Source of the DNA: Streptomyces griseus
GTDB lineage: Bacteria; Actinomycetota; Actinomycetes; Streptomycetales; Streptomycetaceae
Direction of reading: 5' to 3'
Assembly (NCBI RefSeq): GCF_900460065.1
Contig: NZ_UAVD01000029.1
Span: forward strand, 310,001-374,000
DNA length: 64,000 bases
Position 1 is the stretch's first letter, and every line of letters begins with the position of its first letter. The translations under genes were made by a program, and so were the position numbers. The notes beneath the pieces are model-generated. The model made no database searches. It saw nothing but the letters and a program-made list of their open reading frames with translations, and was not told where the DNA came from. Positions 63,825-64,000 of this stretch are shown in pieces.

Positions 63825-64000
63825 ATGACGAGCAGACCGAACATACGCACAGCCGCCCTGACCGGTCTCGCTCCGGCGGTCTGGGGCAGCACCTACCTGG
63901 TCGCCACCGAGCTGTTGCCACCGGACCGGCCACTCCTGGCGACCACCGTCCGGGCCCTGCCCGGTGGCCTGGTCCTGCTGGCCCTCGGCCGTCGGCTCCC
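63825..64000 (+). CDS. EamA-family transporter (5' part, runs off the window)
   Basis: 58 complete codons are present. They read an N-terminal membrane segment TAALTGLAPAVWGSTYLVATELLP and the start of the second helix RALPGGLVLLALGRRLP, the usual first repeat of EamA/DMT metabolite exporters. The ATG at 63825 follows a GAGGCGAG ribosome site. The gene continues past the window edge. It is divergent from the LysR regulator. Confidence 0.8.
   Translation, partial: MTSRPNIRTAALTGLAPAVWGSTYLVATELLPPDRPLLATTVRALPGGLVLLALGRRL

Overview
The window is typical Streptomyces-type actinobacterial chromosome. G+C is very high with strong third-position bias, GTG starts and 4-base stop/start overlaps are common, and the gene content fits: ergothioneine (egtABCD), ornithine-lipid (olsBA), class F sortase, WS/DGAT acyltransferase, SpoIIE-type phosphatase, a DUF6777 lipoprotein and SAV_2336-type proteins. 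No tRNA, rRNA or CRISPR array was seen.

Layout. 1-10.8 kb: SDR oxidoreductase, an unknown 58-aa protein, a lipase-maturation-factor-like membrane protein, a DUF1990/YndJ pair behind two matching palindromes, DUF6777 lipoprotein, PAS-GAF-PP2C-ATPase phosphatase, WS/DGAT acyltransferase and an Fpg/Nei glycosylase. 10.9-14.8 kb: a LytTR regulator, DUF485-like protein, acetate-type Na+/solute symporter and LytS-type kinase, probably one nutrient sensing and uptake unit. 14.8-21.8 kb: ECF sigma and convergent anti-sigma, CapA lipoprotein, universal stress protein, polysaccharide deacetylase, sortase F, then a succinate dehydrogenase locus that has lost half of sdhA, followed by intact sdhB. 21.8-28 kb: drug-resistance-type UvrA, LLM oxidoreductase, HAD phosphatase, dodecin and an orphan sugar-binding lipoprotein behind a DasR-like site. 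28-37.3 kb: olsBA, egtABCD, a TIGR02452 protein, a PemK/MazF-like toxin, a LacI regulator and a small conserved-looking protein. 37.4-39.4 kb: thioredoxin with a sigma-R-type promoter, divergent from a flavoprotein disulfide reductase.

39.4-48 kb is a lower-GC island. A 17-bp direct repeat (39364-39380 and 47961-47977) flanks it. The left copy lies in the last codons of the flavoprotein gene. The right copy is followed by what reads as the gene's displaced original end (RLLETYRG-stop). The island carries a truncated IS110 transposase, a Trypco1-like protein overlapping a 1347-aa trypsin-STAND NTPase-WD40 protein, a dead DDE-type insertion sequence with 24-bp perfect inverted repeats, and a 439-aa protein with a possible PD-(D/E)XK nuclease core. 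No integrase was recognised.

48-54.5 kb: glutaminase with STAS domain, a secreted adenosine deaminase broken by one extra base, an HSP18-type regulator behind a palindrome, and htpG. 54.5-61.5 kb (minus strand) is a second conflict-type operon: Trypco1-like protein, trypsin-VMAP-like protein, MoxR AAA+ ATPase, and a 1070-aa vWA-like/pseudokinase/degenerate FtsK-like protein. 62-64 kb: ComB-like phosphatase, LysR regulator and the start of a divergent EamA transporter.

The best candidate for an under-described system is the pair of trypsin-plus-Trypco1 modules about 10 kb apart. One is mobile and single-protein (sensor propeller, NTPase switch and protease in one chain); the other is chromosomal and multi-subunit. 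All functions are inferred from sequence motifs read by eye; no database search was run.
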